Positions 37,532 to 47,158 of a DNA stretch of 64,000 nucleotides are shown one piece after another; position 1 is the first letter of the stretch, and each line of letters starts with the position of its first letter. The notes under the pieces are model-generated. The model saw nothing but the letters and a program-made list of their open reading frames with translations. It was not told the origin of the DNA and searched no databases. Both the position numbers and the translations under genes were made by a program. This stretch comes from Mesonia oceanica (GTDB lineage Bacteria; Bacteroidota; Bacteroidia; Flavobacteriales; Flavobacteriaceae), in assembly GCF_902499555.1 (NCBI RefSeq), contig NZ_CABVMM010000003.1:248001-312000 (forward strand). The letters run 5' to 3'.

Positions 37532-39208
37532 ATGGCTGAAGTAATTAAAATGCCACGCCTTAGTGACACTATGGAAGAAGGTGTTGTCGCGCAATGGCTA
37601 AAGAAAAAAGGAGATAAAGTAGAAGAAGGTGATATTTTAGCTGAAATTGAAACCGATAAAGCTACCATGGAGTTTGAGTCTTTCTATGAAGGGACTTTGC
37701 TTCATATTGGCGTAGAAGAAGGAGAAGGAGCTCCCGTAGATGCCTTGTTAGCAATTATTGGTGAAGAAGGTGAGGATATTTCAGACCTAATCGAAGGTAA
37801 AGGCGAAGATAAATCTGAGGATAAAAAAGAAAAAGAAGAAAAGGAAGAGGAAGAAGAAAGTTCAGATAAAGAAGAGTCTTCTGAAGATGATGATTCTTCT
37901 AGTGATAGTGAAATTCCAGAAGGTGTAGAAATTGTTACTATGCCACGTCTTTCAGACACCATGGAAGAAGGTACTGTTGCTTCTTGGTTGAAAAAAGAAG
38001 GAGACGAAGTAGAAGAAGGTGATATTTTAGCTGAAATCGAAACCGATAAGGCTACCATGGAATTTGAGTCTTTCTATTCAGGTACCTTATTGCATATTGG
38101 TATAGAAGAAGGCGAAGGTGCTCCCGTAGATTCACTTTTAGCAATTATAGGTCCTGAAGGAACCGATGTTTCTGCGTTTTTAGATAAAGCGAAATCTGGT
38201 AATAAATCTTCAGGTAAGAAAAAGCCCGCATCATCTGATGATAAAGAATCAAAAGAGGAATCTTCATCAGAGTCTTCTAGCTCTTCAGAAAGTTCAAGTT
38301 CTGAAACAAAAGATGGCGGAAGAATTTTTGCTTCTCCATTAGCGAAGAAAATGGCAGAAGAAAAAGGAATCGATTTAAATGAGGTAAACGGTTCCGGTGA
38401 GAATGGAAGAATTGTTAAAAAGGATATCGAAGACTTTAAACCTTCTGAAAAATCTGCTCCGGCAGCAAAACAAGAAGAGAAAGCTTCTGATGCTCCGGCA
38501 GTTCAAACCTATACACCGGCAGGAGAAGAAAGCTTTGAGGAGGTGAAGAACTCACAAATGCGTAAAACCATTGCTAAGCGTCTTTCAGAATCTAAATTTA
38601 ACGCTCCACATTACTACTTAACCATTGAAGTAGATATGGAAAACGCAATGGCTTCCAGAAAGCAAATTAATGAGATGCCAGACGTGAAAGTGTCTTTTAA
38701 TGATATGGTGATTAAAGCTTCTGCCATGGCATTGCGCAAGCACCCACAAGTAAATTCTAGTTGGACTCCAGACCATATGAAAATTGCTAAGCATATTCAT
38801 ATGGGAGTGGCTGTTGCTGTAGATGAAGGTTTGGTAGTACCGGTATTGAAGTTTGCAGATCAAATGCAAATGACTCAAATTGGTGCAAATGTAAAAGAAC
38901 TTGCAGGGAAAGCACGTAACAAAAAGCTTCAACCTAAAGAAATGGAAGGAAGTACCTTTACCGTTTCTAACTTAGGTATGTTTGGTATTCAGGAATTTAC
39001 CAGTATTATCAATCAGCCTAACTCCGCAATTTTATCGGTAGGAGCTATTGTTGAAAAACCAGTAGTGAAAAACGGACAGATTGTGGTTGGACATACCATG
39101 AAATTGACCTTAGCTTGTGATCATAGAACGGTTGATGGGGCTACAGGAGCTCAATTTTTACAAACATTAAGAACTTATATGGAGAATCCGGTTACGATGC
39201 TGGCTTAA
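37532..39208 (+). CDS. pdhC: Pyruvate dehydrogenase E2 component (dihydrolipoamide acetyltransferase) with two lipoyl domains
   Basis: A 558-residue E2. Two lipoyl domains (about residues 3-77 and 136-210) carry the lipoylated lysines Lys43 and Lys173, both in EIETDKATMEFES; they are nearly the same in sequence, so they arose by duplication. Acidic/Ser-rich linkers separate them. A peripheral subunit-binding domain (FASPLAKKMAEEKGIDL, about 267-300) and the acetyltransferase domain (about 340-558) with the His531 motif DHRTVDG follow. It transfers the acetyl group to CoA and forms the core of the complex. A terminator follows. Confidence 0.95.
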   Translation: MAEVIKMPRLSDTMEEGVVAQWLKKKGDKVEEGDILAEIETDKATMEFESFYEGTLLHIGVEEGEGAPVDALLAIIGEEGEDISDLIEGKGEDKSEDKKEKEEKEEEEESSDKEESSEDDDSSSDSEIPEGVEIVTMPRLSDTMEEGTVASWLKKEGDEVEEGDILAEIETDKATMEFESFYSGTLLHIGIEEGEGAPVDSLLAIIGPEGTDVSAFLDKAKSGNKSSGKKKPASSDDKESKEESSSESSSSSESSSSETKDGGRIFASPLAKKMAEEKGIDLNEVNGSGENGRIVKKDIEDFKPSEKSAPAAKQEEKASDAPAVQTYTPAGEESFEEVKNSQMRKTIAKRLSESKFNAPHYYLTIEVDMENAMASRKQINEMPDVKVSFNDMVIKASAMALRKHPQVNSSWTPDHMKIAKHIHMGVAVAVDEGLVVPVLKFADQMQMTQIGANVKELAGKARNKKLQPKEMEGSTFTVSNLGMFGIQEFTSIINQPNSAILSVGAIVEKPVVKNGQIVVGHTMKLTLACDHRTVDGATGAQFLQTLRTYMENPVTMLA

Positions 39209-39230
39209 TTCCAATAAATTTATAAGAATA

Positions 39231-39258
39231 AAATCCCGTTAAACCAACGGGATTTTTT
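39231..39258 (+). terminator. Rho-independent terminator of pdhAC
   Basis: The hairpin AAATCCCGTT-AAACC-AACGGGATTT plus a T run lies 22 bp after the pdhC stop. Confidence 0.85.
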
Positions 39259-39269
39259 TATATTTAAAT

Positions 39270-40268
39270 ATGAAGAAATTTTTACTCTACCTGGCATTGC
39301 CTTTCCTCATTTATTCTTGTGGAGAAGCAAAAAGCAACGAAAAACAAAAGTCGGTTAAACATCAAACCGAAAAAACAGGATTATCCTCTGAGATTACGGC
39401 ACAATCCATTAAAGAATCTTTGAATTATTTGTCTTCAGATGATTTAGAAGGAAGGCAATTTGGTACTAAAGGTATTGAAAAAGCCGCTGATTATATTCAA
39501 AAGCAATTTAAGAAAGCTCATTTAAGGCCTTATTTTTCAACCTATTGCGATAGTTTTTCATACAAAGGTAAAACCGGATATAATATGGTAGGTTTTAAAG
39601 AAGGAACTGATCCTAAACTGAAAAATGAAATTATTGTTTTAGGAGCACATTACGATCATATTGGAATTGTTCCGGAAAGCAAACAGGTCAATGGAGATTC
39701 TATTGCCAACGGTGCTAATGATAATGCTGCAGGAACCGTTTCCATTTTAGAATTGGCAAAATATTTTTCAACTAAAGAAACCAAGCGAAGCTTAATGTTT
39801 GTTCTTTTTTCAGCCGAAGAAGAAGGGTTGATAGGCGCTAAGCATTTAGCTAAAAGATTAGCAAAAGAAAACGCATCAATTTATGTGATGCTGAATTTTG
39901 AAATGATTGGTGTTCCATTAGAAGATACCAGTTATTTGGCTTATTTAACTGGTTTTGGAGAATCAAATTTGGCTGAAAAATTTAATGAATATGCCAATGC
40001 TGAAGTGTTTGGTTTTTTCGAAAAGGCCAAGGAGTTTCAACTGTTCAAAAGAAGTGATAATTACCCTTTTTATCAAGAAATGAATATTCCAGCACAAACC
40101 TTATGTACGTTCGATTTTTCAAATTATCCTTATTATCATCACGTAGATGATGAAGCCAAATTAATGGATATTTCCCATATGAAAAATTTGATAGAACAAG
40201 TCATTCCGGGTATCGAAGGAATGGCGAATTCTAACGAGAAAGAAATTCAATTGAACGAAAACAACTAA
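39270..40268 (+). CDS. M28-family metallopeptidase, lipoprotein
   Basis: A 332-residue lipoprotein (lipobox IYSC, Cys17). The M28 aminopeptidase core shows the co-catalytic zinc ligands and acids in order: GAHYDHIGI, NGANDNAAGT, SAEEEGLIGAKHL, LNFEMIG and the late His in YPYYHHVDDE. It should cleave N-terminal residues of peptides in the periplasm or at the outer membrane. The SDR gene starts 9 bp after its stop and may be co-transcribed. The promoter must lie in the short gap after the pdhC terminator. Confidence 0.9.
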   Translation: MKKFLLYLALPFLIYSCGEAKSNEKQKSVKHQTEKTGLSSEITAQSIKESLNYLSSDDLEGRQFGTKGIEKAADYIQKQFKKAHLRPYFSTYCDSFSYKGKTGYNMVGFKEGTDPKLKNEIIVLGAHYDHIGIVPESKQVNGDSIANGANDNAAGTVSILELAKYFSTKETKRSLMFVLFSAEEEGLIGAKHLAKRLAKENASIYVMLNFEMIGVPLEDTSYLAYLTGFGESNLAEKFNEYANAEVFGFFEKAKEFQLFKRSDNYPFYQEMNIPAQTLCTFDFSNYPYYHHVDDEAKLMDISHMKNLIEQVIPGIEGMANSNEKEIQLNENN

Positions 40269-40277
40269 TTGCTCTTT

Positions 40278-40958
40278 ATGAAAAGAATTATTATTACAGG
40301 GACAAGCCGAGGAATAGGTTTTGAAATGGTTAAGCTTTTGGCTCAACAAGATTGTGAAATTTTAGCCTTGTCAAGAAATGACCAGCCTGTAAAAGAGTTA
40401 AACTTGGATAATGTAACCACTTTTTCTTTTGACCTTTCTTCTGCAGAAGATTTAACTAAAGTAGAAGGGTTTTTAAAAGACAACTGGAAAAGAGTAGATG
40501 TGTTAATTAATAATGCCGGAAAGTTGGTCAACAAAAATTTTGAAGAAATTACATCAGAAGAATTAATGGCGGTTTATCAAACCAATACCTTAGGAGCTTT
40601 TCAATTAACACAAAAAGTAGTTCCTTTTATGAAAACGGATGGGCATGTGGTAAATATTAGTACGATGGGTGGCGTTCAAGGAAGTGTGAAATTTCCCGGC
40701 TTGGCAGCTTACAGTTCAAGTAAAGCGGCGATAATTACTTTAACTGAACTACTTGCTGAAGAATATAAAGAAAAAGGCCCGGCTTTTAATGTGTTGGCCT
40801 TAGGAGCGGTAAAGACAGAAATGCTGGAAGAAGCATTTCCCGGTTATGAACCGCCAACAACAGCAGAGGAAATGGCAGCATATATTGTTGATTTTGCCTT
40901 AACCGGAAATAAATATTATAATGGTAAATTGCTTCAGGTATCAAATTCGACTCCATAA
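40278..40958 (+). CDS. Short-chain dehydrogenase/reductase
   Basis: A 226-residue classical SDR starting at ATG 40278. The cofactor motif TGTSRGIGFEM is at residues 7-17, with NNAGKL, then a Ser in ISTMGG and the YSSSK active site (Tyr and Lys in AAYSSSKAAI). It reduces or oxidises an unknown alcohol/ketone with NAD(P)H. It is tightly packed between the M28 peptidase and the SprT-like gene (the next start is at the next base). Confidence 0.88.
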   Translation: MKRIIITGTSRGIGFEMVKLLAQQDCEILALSRNDQPVKELNLDNVTTFSFDLSSAEDLTKVEGFLKDNWKRVDVLINNAGKLVNKNFEEITSEELMAVYQTNTLGAFQLTQKVVPFMKTDGHVVNISTMGGVQGSVKFPGLAAYSSSKAAIITLTELLAEEYKEKGPAFNVLALGAVKTEMLEEAFPGYEPPTTAEEMAAYIVDFALTGNKYYNGKLLQVSNSTP

Positions 40959-41558
40959 GTGAAAGAAATTTTAAATAAATATCTTCCTGAACGAGCAGTA
41001 GAACCTGCGTTTGAGTTAATTGCTGAAAATGGTATTTACCTTAAAATTGTAAATGAAAGAAAAACGAGGCATGGCGATTACAGAAAGCAAAATGGAATAG
41101 CCCAAATCACGGTAAATGCTAATTTAAATCCGTATCGGTTTTTAATTACATTGGTTCACGAAATTGCGCATGCCGTTGCTTTTGAGAAATACGGAAGGTT
41201 TATCAAACCTCACGGAAAGGAATGGAAATATACCTTTCAGCAGTTGATGTTACCATTTATAAATCCGAGTATTTTTCCACAGCATATATTACCGCTTTTG
41301 GCAAATCATTTTAGAAATCCTAAAGCGAGTAGTGATACAGATGCGAGACTTTCTGTAGCTTTAAAACAGTTTGATCCGCAAAACAGTAAAAATTATATTT
41401 TTGAAATACCCTACGGAAGTATTTTTAGGATTGACAATGGCAGGGTGTTTAAAAAAGGGAAAAAAAGAATAAAAAGGTATGAATGCCAAGAAGTGTCTTC
41501 GGGAAGCGTTTATATATTTCAGCCTAATGTAGAAGTAGAATTGGTAAAAGTGGTGTAA
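40959..41558 (+). CDS. SprT-like zinc-metallopeptidase domain protein
   Basis: A 199-residue protein with the SprT-like HExxH motif (His67-Glu68-Ile-Ala-His71 in LVHEIAHAVAF) and a third likely zinc His in KPHGKEWK (about 84). The start is GTG 40959, directly after the SDR stop. The C-terminal zinc ribbon of E. coli SprT and eukaryotic Spartan is lost: only one Cys remains in the RYECQEVSSGSVYIF end. Its role in bacteria is not settled; DNA-protein crosslink repair is known for eukaryotic relatives only. Confidence 0.82.
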   Translation: MKEILNKYLPERAVEPAFELIAENGIYLKIVNERKTRHGDYRKQNGIAQITVNANLNPYRFLITLVHEIAHAVAFEKYGRFIKPHGKEWKYTFQQLMLPFINPSIFPQHILPLLANHFRNPKASSDTDARLSVALKQFDPQNSKNYIFEIPYGSIFRIDNGRVFKKGKKRIKRYECQEVSSGSVYIFQPNVEVELVKVV

Positions 41559-41560
41559 TT

Positions 41561-42649
41561 ATGAATAGGAATAAAAATTATTATGCAATATTAATGGCTG
41601 GTGGCGTAGGTTCACGTTTTTGGCCAGTAAGTAAGAAAAAATTTCCCAAGCAGTTTCATGATATTTTGGGAACGGGAGAAACACTTATTCAGCGTACGTT
41701 TAATCGATTGGCAAGACTTATTCCAGAAGAAAACATTCTAATTCTTACCAACGGAATGTATAACGATTTGGTGAAGCAACAGCTTCCAAATGTGACCGAT
41801 AACCAAATTGTTTTGGAACCCGTGATGCGAAATACCGCTCCTTGTATTTTACTTTCCGCTTTAAAAATTCAGAAGCAAAATGAAGATGCAATGATGGTGG
41901 TTGCACCCAGTGATCATTGGATTGAGGATGAAGACGCTTTTGTAAATGATTTGCAAACTGCTTTTGATGCCTGCCAGCGTCAAGATGATTTATTGATGAC
42001 GTTAGGGATACAACCTACATTTCCGCATACAGGTTATGGCTACATTCAACATCAAACAAATCCTTCTTCTAAAGTTAATAAAGTAGTTAATTTTAAAGAA
42101 AAACCCGATTACAATACTGCAAAAGAATATTTATCTGACGGGAATTATTTGTGGAATGCGGGAATCTTTGTTTGGAGCGCAAAAGCCATTACAGGAGAAT
42201 TTAGAAAACTCGTTCCTGAGATGTACGAAATATTTGAAGAAGGGCTACCTTATTACAATACTACGCAAGAGCAGCGATTTATTAATGAGAGTTATGAAGA
42301 TGCCGAAAATATTTCTATTGATTATGCCATTATGGAAAAAGCAGAGAATGTTTGTGTGATACCCGCTAGTTTCGATTGGAACGATTTAGGATCTTGGGGA
42401 GCATTGCACGAAGAACTTGATCATGATGAAAATGAGAATGTTTTTATCAATTCAAAAAGCTTAACAGAAAATGCTTCTAATAATATAGTACGAACATTAG
42501 GAAATAAATTAGTAGTTTTAAAAGATATAGATAATTACATTATTGTTGAAGATGAAGAGGTGTTGTTAATTTATCCACGTGGTGATGAACAAGGAATCAA
42601 AAATGTAAGAAATTTAGCAAAAGATAAGTTTGGAGAAGACCTTATTTAA
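41561..42649 (+). CDS. manC: Mannose-1-phosphate guanylyltransferase
   Basis: A 362-residue nucleotidyltransferase with the signature LMAGGVGSRFWPVSKKKFPKQF (residues 11-32, quoted by its GxGxR...PK pattern), VVAPSDHWIED, FKEKPD and a C-terminal VIPASFDWNDLGSW. It makes GDP-mannose from GTP and mannose-1-phosphate for glycan synthesis. It lacks the C-terminal isomerase half of bifunctional ManC/AlgA. It starts 2 bp after the SprT-like gene, and the DUF389 gene follows after 3 bp. Confidence 0.93.
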   Translation: MNRNKNYYAILMAGGVGSRFWPVSKKKFPKQFHDILGTGETLIQRTFNRLARLIPEENILILTNGMYNDLVKQQLPNVTDNQIVLEPVMRNTAPCILLSALKIQKQNEDAMMVVAPSDHWIEDEDAFVNDLQTAFDACQRQDDLLMTLGIQPTFPHTGYGYIQHQTNPSSKVNKVVNFKEKPDYNTAKEYLSDGNYLWNAGIFVWSAKAITGEFRKLVPEMYEIFEEGLPYYNTTQEQRFINESYEDAENISIDYAIMEKAENVCVIPASFDWNDLGSWGALHEELDHDENENVFINSKSLTENASNNIVRTLGNKLVVLKDIDNYIIVEDEEVLLIYPRGDEQGIKNVRNLAKDKFGEDLI

Positions 42650-42652
42650 TCC

Positions 42653-44089
42653 ATGAAAGAAAACATAGAAAAAAACACAGAAGGATCAACCTCTAAATCA
42701 GAGAAACTTTCTGAAGATTTAAAAGGTACATTTGGAAGCTTTAAAAGTTTTCTTTCAGACTTACTTGATATACGTAGCGACACTGATCGTGATTCTACTA
42801 TTGAAGCAGTAAAGAAAGATATCACCTTTAAGGGGCATAACGCTTGGATTCTTATTTTTTCTATTTTTGTAGCTTCCATTGGTCTAAATGTAAGCAGTAC
42901 AGCGGTTATTATTGGAGCAATGCTTATTTCCCCATTAATGGGGCCAATCGTAGGGATTGGACTCTCCGTTGCTATTAATGATTTGGATACCTTAAAACGT
43001 TCCCTTATTAACTTAGGGGTGATGGTTGGTTTGAGTGTAATTACCGCTTTTCTTTACTTTTGGATTTCGCCATTAACCGGAAGTAATTCTGAACTAGAAG
43101 CAAGAACGTATCCTACCATTCTAGATGTTTTAGTAGCTATTTTTGGAGGCTTAGCACTTATTGTTGCTAAAACTAAAAAAGGCACCATTGCCAGTGTTAT
43201 TTTTGGTGTAGCCATTGCGACAGCTTTAATGCCTCCACTTTGTACCGTAGGTTATGGTTTGGCACAAGGAAATTTATCTGATGCCGGTGGAGCTCTTTAC
43301 CTTTTTTCTATTAATGCTACTTTTATTGCACTTTCCACATTTGTAGTTTCTAAACTTTTAGGATTTCCGTTAGTAAAATATGCAAATTCCAAGCGAAGAA
43401 GGTTTATTGCCCAGATAGCCTCTATCATAGCAATTATTGTAATGGTTCCCAGTATTTATTTGTTTTATAATATGCTGAAAGAATCTTACTTTAAACAAGA
43501 AGCAACTCGATTTGTAGAAGAAGAATTGATGATCTACGAAGATTCTTTCCTTCAGAAAAATGCTACTATTTTCGCATACAATGGCGGAAATGATCCTAAA
43601 ATTGAAGTTTCTTTTTTGGGAAAAGAAATCCCGGGTTCGGTAATTAACCTTTGGAGAACCAAAATGAAGAATTATAAAAATCTTCAAGATGCATCTTTGA
43701 TCATCCTTCAGAATGAAAATACCGAGTCGTACGATCAATTACAATATATGCGAGAATTTAAGCGTAGGGATTCATTGAATATTTTAAATAAAGATGAGCG
43801 GATTTCATTTTTGGAAGGAGAATTAAAAAAACTTTCCAAATTGGCAGAACATCAAATACCATTTAAAAAGATTAGCAAAGAAGCAAAGATCAACTACGAA
43901 GGTTTAGCTAGTTTTAGTTATGCCGATAAAATCATTTCAAACTTCCATACCACCGATACCATTCCAGAATTTAGAGTAGTTTGGGCAGATTCAATACCCC
44001 AGCAAGAAATTCAAAAAAATGAGTTGAAATTAAAAGAATGGTTACAGTATACCTTAAGTTTAGATACTTTGGTCTTTAAAAGGGATTAA
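42653..44089 (+). CDS. DUF389 membrane protein
   Basis: A 478-residue protein. The first half has a hydrophilic N-terminus (about 70 residues), then six or so membrane segments with the DUF389 motif SSTAVIIGAMLISPLMGPIVGIGL (here about residues 79-102, known to pack polar/Gly turns), GTIASVIFGVAIATALMPPLCTVGYGL and a final helix near 260-280. The second half is a soluble domain of about 200 residues, probably periplasmic, with an OmpA/BON-like look but no motif I can name. Function of the family is unknown. It closes a tight run of five genes from 39270. Confidence 0.85.
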   Translation: MKENIEKNTEGSTSKSEKLSEDLKGTFGSFKSFLSDLLDIRSDTDRDSTIEAVKKDITFKGHNAWILIFSIFVASIGLNVSSTAVIIGAMLISPLMGPIVGIGLSVAINDLDTLKRSLINLGVMVGLSVITAFLYFWISPLTGSNSELEARTYPTILDVLVAIFGGLALIVAKTKKGTIASVIFGVAIATALMPPLCTVGYGLAQGNLSDAGGALYLFSINATFIALSTFVVSKLLGFPLVKYANSKRRRFIAQIASIIAIIVMVPSIYLFYNMLKESYFKQEATRFVEEELMIYEDSFLQKNATIFAYNGGNDPKIEVSFLGKEIPGSVINLWRTKMKNYKNLQDASLIILQNENTESYDQLQYMREFKRRDSLNILNKDERISFLEGELKKLSKLAEHQIPFKKISKEAKINYEGLASFSYADKIISNFHTTDTIPEFRVVWADSIPQQEIQKNELKLKEWLQYTLSLDTLVFKRD

Positions 44090-44184
44090 GTTGATATGAA
44101 TAAAATTTATCAACCCTTTTAAGTATAATTTATTTTTGTATATTTGAATCCGTATTAATTTATTTTAATTAAAACGTGATTGAA

Positions 44185-45795
44185 ATGAAAAAAATTAGCT
44201 TCTTAGCAGTTGTTGCTTTACTCTTATTTTCTTGTTCTGATGATTTTGTAACAGATAATGAAATATCAGGAACTAATCAACAGTATGATGTAAATGGTCA
44301 GAATTTAACACAAAGTTCAAGAATAAAAACTGAAGACGATTATTACTGGCTAAAGAAAAAATTTGCAATGGCTTTACATAAAGCGATGGTGCAGAATGTT
44401 AATCTTCGTCGATTTCTTAAAGAAGAGGCAATAAAACAATTTGATGGAGATTATGATATCCTTTATAACTATATACGAGATGAAAAAATAGGCGATAAAA
44501 CATTTAGAGAAATATTATTGCCATTTTTTGAAAAAGAAAGTGAGTTATCTCAAATAGAAAGTACTCTTGGAGCATTAACTATTTTTGTGCCTACTTTACC
44601 GGAAAATTCATTTTCTGCACAAACTTGGAATGTTACAGAAGAAGTTCCCTTAGTTGCCATAAGGTTACTGAATAACAGAAAGACCCCCATTATAAATAGT
44701 GAAGGGCAAAGCTTTTTGTTAGATGAAAATGCTATTCCCGGCTTTCCTGTAATTGTGATTAAAGAATCGGAAAGGGTAGTAGTAGAAAGTTTCCCTAATT
44801 ATGATAGAAATAAAAATAGGGAATTTACCGCAGCAAATGGTTTTAAATTTAAATTTGAAAGTCCCTATTACAATCATCTTACCGGTACTGGTGGAGGTGC
44901 GGGTGTCGACCCTGACAAAATTACTTTGGCAGAGGCTTGGAATGTAAATGGCAAACACCAAAATTTAGGTTGGCAAAGAGATTATATTTATTATACCATT
45001 AACCCAACAAACCCTGATGGTCCTTTTATTAATAATTTTGCAGAGACAATACGTGATTTTCGAATAGAAGGTTCAACGCCATACAATGCCCTTCATAACA
45101 TATCAGATCCTTCTTCTGTAAACAATAATTTATCAGATCCGGATTTAGAAGATGTTTTAATACAGAGTGGCACGCCTTCGCAAGGAAGTTTTTGGACGGA
45201 TGGGAAATTTGATTTTAAAATTTATATTAATTACAATGCAGATAGTCCAGACCTTGTAAAAGTTTTTGATGCTACTCCAGAAAGCTTGTTTGATATTACT
45301 TATAGTGAAAAAAATATAGGTTTATTATGGATAGATTTAAAAATCTATACAATCACAGATATAAAACAAAAAAGCTTACCTCTAGATTTAGAAGTATTAA
45401 CATGGCGTTTGCATGATTATAGTAATGAATGGAGATTTAGAGTGGAAGAAGTTGATTTACAGGTTAAAAACACTTCTACTACTTCCAGTTCAACCAAACA
45501 CAATACCAACTTTGAATTTGAAGCAAGTGGAGAACTTTTTAATGTAGTGAAAATAGGTGGAAAATATGGGGCTAGTTCTGAGGAAACGCATTCTAGTTCA
45601 AAAACAAAGGAATGGACAGAATCTTCAGATGATTTAGGCATGACTGTGGTGCATTTTGGTGATAATGTTATTATTGATGAATTTGAACTTGTTATGAATT
45701 TACCCTTTATTCAAATTAAAGATACTATTTACAGATTAAGAAGGTATAAAACTAATGAATGTTCTTTTTCTTTAGTACCTAGAAAAGTGCAATAA
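44185..45795 (+). CDS. Unknown lipoprotein, 536 residues
   Basis: The start ATG 44185 gives a signal peptide with lipobox LFSC (Cys15) followed by acidic residues, usual for surface-targeted lipoproteins in this phylum. The N-terminal third (about 45-200) is helical and contains FLKEEAIKQFDGDYDILYNYIRDEKIG, a pattern I associate with a family of Bacteroidota/Vibrio lipoproteins (possibly DUF3103-like). The C-terminal half is beta-rich with a Ser/Thr-rich segment. Two overlapping -7-like boxes (44131-44138, 44139-44146) lie upstream. No enzymatic motif is seen. Confidence 0.75.
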   Translation: MKKISFLAVVALLLFSCSDDFVTDNEISGTNQQYDVNGQNLTQSSRIKTEDDYYWLKKKFAMALHKAMVQNVNLRRFLKEEAIKQFDGDYDILYNYIRDEKIGDKTFREILLPFFEKESELSQIESTLGALTIFVPTLPENSFSAQTWNVTEEVPLVAIRLLNNRKTPIINSEGQSFLLDENAIPGFPVIVIKESERVVVESFPNYDRNKNREFTAANGFKFKFESPYYNHLTGTGGGAGVDPDKITLAEAWNVNGKHQNLGWQRDYIYYTINPTNPDGPFINNFAETIRDFRIEGSTPYNALHNISDPSSVNNNLSDPDLEDVLIQSGTPSQGSFWTDGKFDFKIYINYNADSPDLVKVFDATPESLFDITYSEKNIGLLWIDLKIYTITDIKQKSLPLDLEVLTWRLHDYSNEWRFRVEEVDLQVKNTSTTSSSTKHNTNFEFEASGELFNVVKIGGKYGASSEETHSSSKTKEWTESSDDLGMTVVHFGDNVIIDEFELVMNLPFIQIKDTIYRLRRYKTNECSFSLVPRKVQ

Positions 45796-45804
45796 TTTAT
45801 TTTT

Positions 45805-46383
45805 ATGAAAGCAAATATTCTAGCATTATTATTATTTCTTTTTGCTTTGGTTTCTTGTGGTAATGACGATGATGTACACAAGGAAGAAAGCCATGAATTT
45901 AGGGATAGTCTTTTAGGCTGGTATAGGTTAGAAGCTGCTTATACAGATATTCCTTTAGATTTAAATCATGATGGTATGGCAAATACTAACCTTTTTGATG
46001 AAGTGACTTATTGTAATATGTCACTTCATCTTGAATCTTATACTAGCCATTTTACCTACAGAGAGAATCGTAATATAGTAAAAATCGCAGTATATACTCC
46101 GGCATCAAAATATATTTTGGAACAAGAAAGCTATAGTACTTGTTTATTTGATAATTATCGATTTTATGAGATTGAAATAAGTGAAGAAAGCCCAGAACTA
46201 AATATCATATATACCTACCCTGAATTTGAAGACGAATTTAGGGTTTGGATTCAAGAAGTTACTTGGGAGGATGAAATAGCTTATTTTACCTTTAAAAAAG
46301 AGTTTTATACCTCAGCAGGAACTTGGGAAGAGGTGACTTTGTATATGGAATATAAGCTAGATCCTGATTATGGGAAAAATTGA
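45805..46383 (+). CDS. Unknown small lipoprotein, 192 residues
   Basis: Signal peptide with lipobox LVSC (Cys18) and an acidic start of the mature protein (GNDDDVHKEE). The rest is rich in Tyr, Phe, Glu and Trp and predicted beta; LDLNHDGMANTNLFDEV looks like an EF-hand-like or calcium loop of the kind common in Bacteroidota lipoproteins. It follows the previous lipoprotein gene after 9 bp and is probably co-expressed with it. No family recognised; the next gene is convergent, 10 bp away. Confidence 0.7.
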   Translation: MKANILALLLFLFALVSCGNDDDVHKEESHEFRDSLLGWYRLEAAYTDIPLDLNHDGMANTNLFDEVTYCNMSLHLESYTSHFTYRENRNIVKIAVYTPASKYILEQESYSTCLFDNYRFYEIEISEESPELNIIYTYPEFEDEFRVWIQEVTWEDEIAYFTFKKEFYTSAGTWEEVTLYMEYKLDPDYGKN

Positions 46384-46393
46384 GTTTTGTTTT

Positions 46394-47158
46394 TTACAAG
46401 CCTTTTAATTGTGCTTTTCTCACTTTCTTAAATAACTCAGAAGAGTACACAAAATCGGTTAACGATTCATCCTCAGATTTGTAGATTTCATCTTTAGATC
46501 CGTTCCAAGCTAAATTCCCGTTTTTAAGGTAAACGATATTTTCTCCAATTTCTAGCACTGAGTTCATATCGTGTGTATTGATCACGGTAGTAATCTCATA
46601 TTCTTTTGTGATCTCCTGAATGAGGTTGTCAATAAGAATAGCTGTTTTTGGGTCTAATCCGGAGTTAGGTTCATCACAAAAAAGATATTCCGGTTTATTG
46701 ACAATCGCCCGGGCAATAGAGACCCTTTTTTGCATTCCTCCACTAATTTCAGAAGGAAATTTATGATTGACGTTTTCTAGATTTACACGCTGTAAAACCT
46801 CTTCTACACGATCCATCATTTCAGATTTTTTCTGCTTTGTAAACATCCGTAAGGGAAACATCACATTTTCAGCAATGGTCATCGAGTCAAACAAAGCTCC
46901 TCCTTGAAATACCATTCCCATTTTTTGTCTTAATGCTCTTTGTTTCTCGACATCAAGACTAGAATAGGCTTTGCCATTATATTCAATAGTTCCTTCAGTA
47001 GGTTCAAATAAACCTAATAAGCACTTTAAAAATACAGTTTTACCAGCTCCCGATTGACCAATAATCAAATTAGTCTTGCCTTGATAAAATTGGGTGTTAA
47101 TTCCTTTAAGAATTTCTTCCTGTCCAAAACTTTTATGTAAATTATTTACTTGTATCAT
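46394..47158 (-). CDS. ABC transporter ATP-binding protein, MlaF-like
   Basis: A 254-residue ATPase with all core motifs: Walker A GQSGAGKTVFLK (near residue 35), the Q-loop, signature ISGGMQKRVSIARA, Walker B YLFCDEPNSGLD and the His switch INTHDMNSV. The order NLHKSFGQEEILKGIN and the motif GGALFDSMTIAENV are typical for the MlaF/Mkl group that powers lipid transport with MCE proteins. It directly follows the MlaE-like permease gene with no gap. The MCE substrate-binding gene is not nearby. Confidence 0.88.
   Translation of the reverse strand: MIQVNNLHKSFGQEEILKGINTQFYQGKTNLIIGQSGAGKTVFLKCLLGLFEPTEGTIEYNGKAYSSLDVEKQRALRQKMGMVFQGGALFDSMTIAENVMFPLRMFTKQKKSEMMDRVEEVLQRVNLENVNHKFPSEISGGMQKRVSIARAIVNKPEYLFCDEPNSGLDPKTAILIDNLIQEITKEYEITTVINTHDMNSVLEIGENIVYLKNGNLAWNGSKDEIYKSEDESLTDFVYSSELFKKVRKAQLKGL

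Noticed and set aside
44131..44146. Two overlapping -7 elements (TATTTTTG, TATATTTG) upstream of the 44185 lipoprotein listed as a promoter.
   Set aside because: There is no -33 element at a suitable distance, and such boxes are frequent by chance in this AT-rich DNA.
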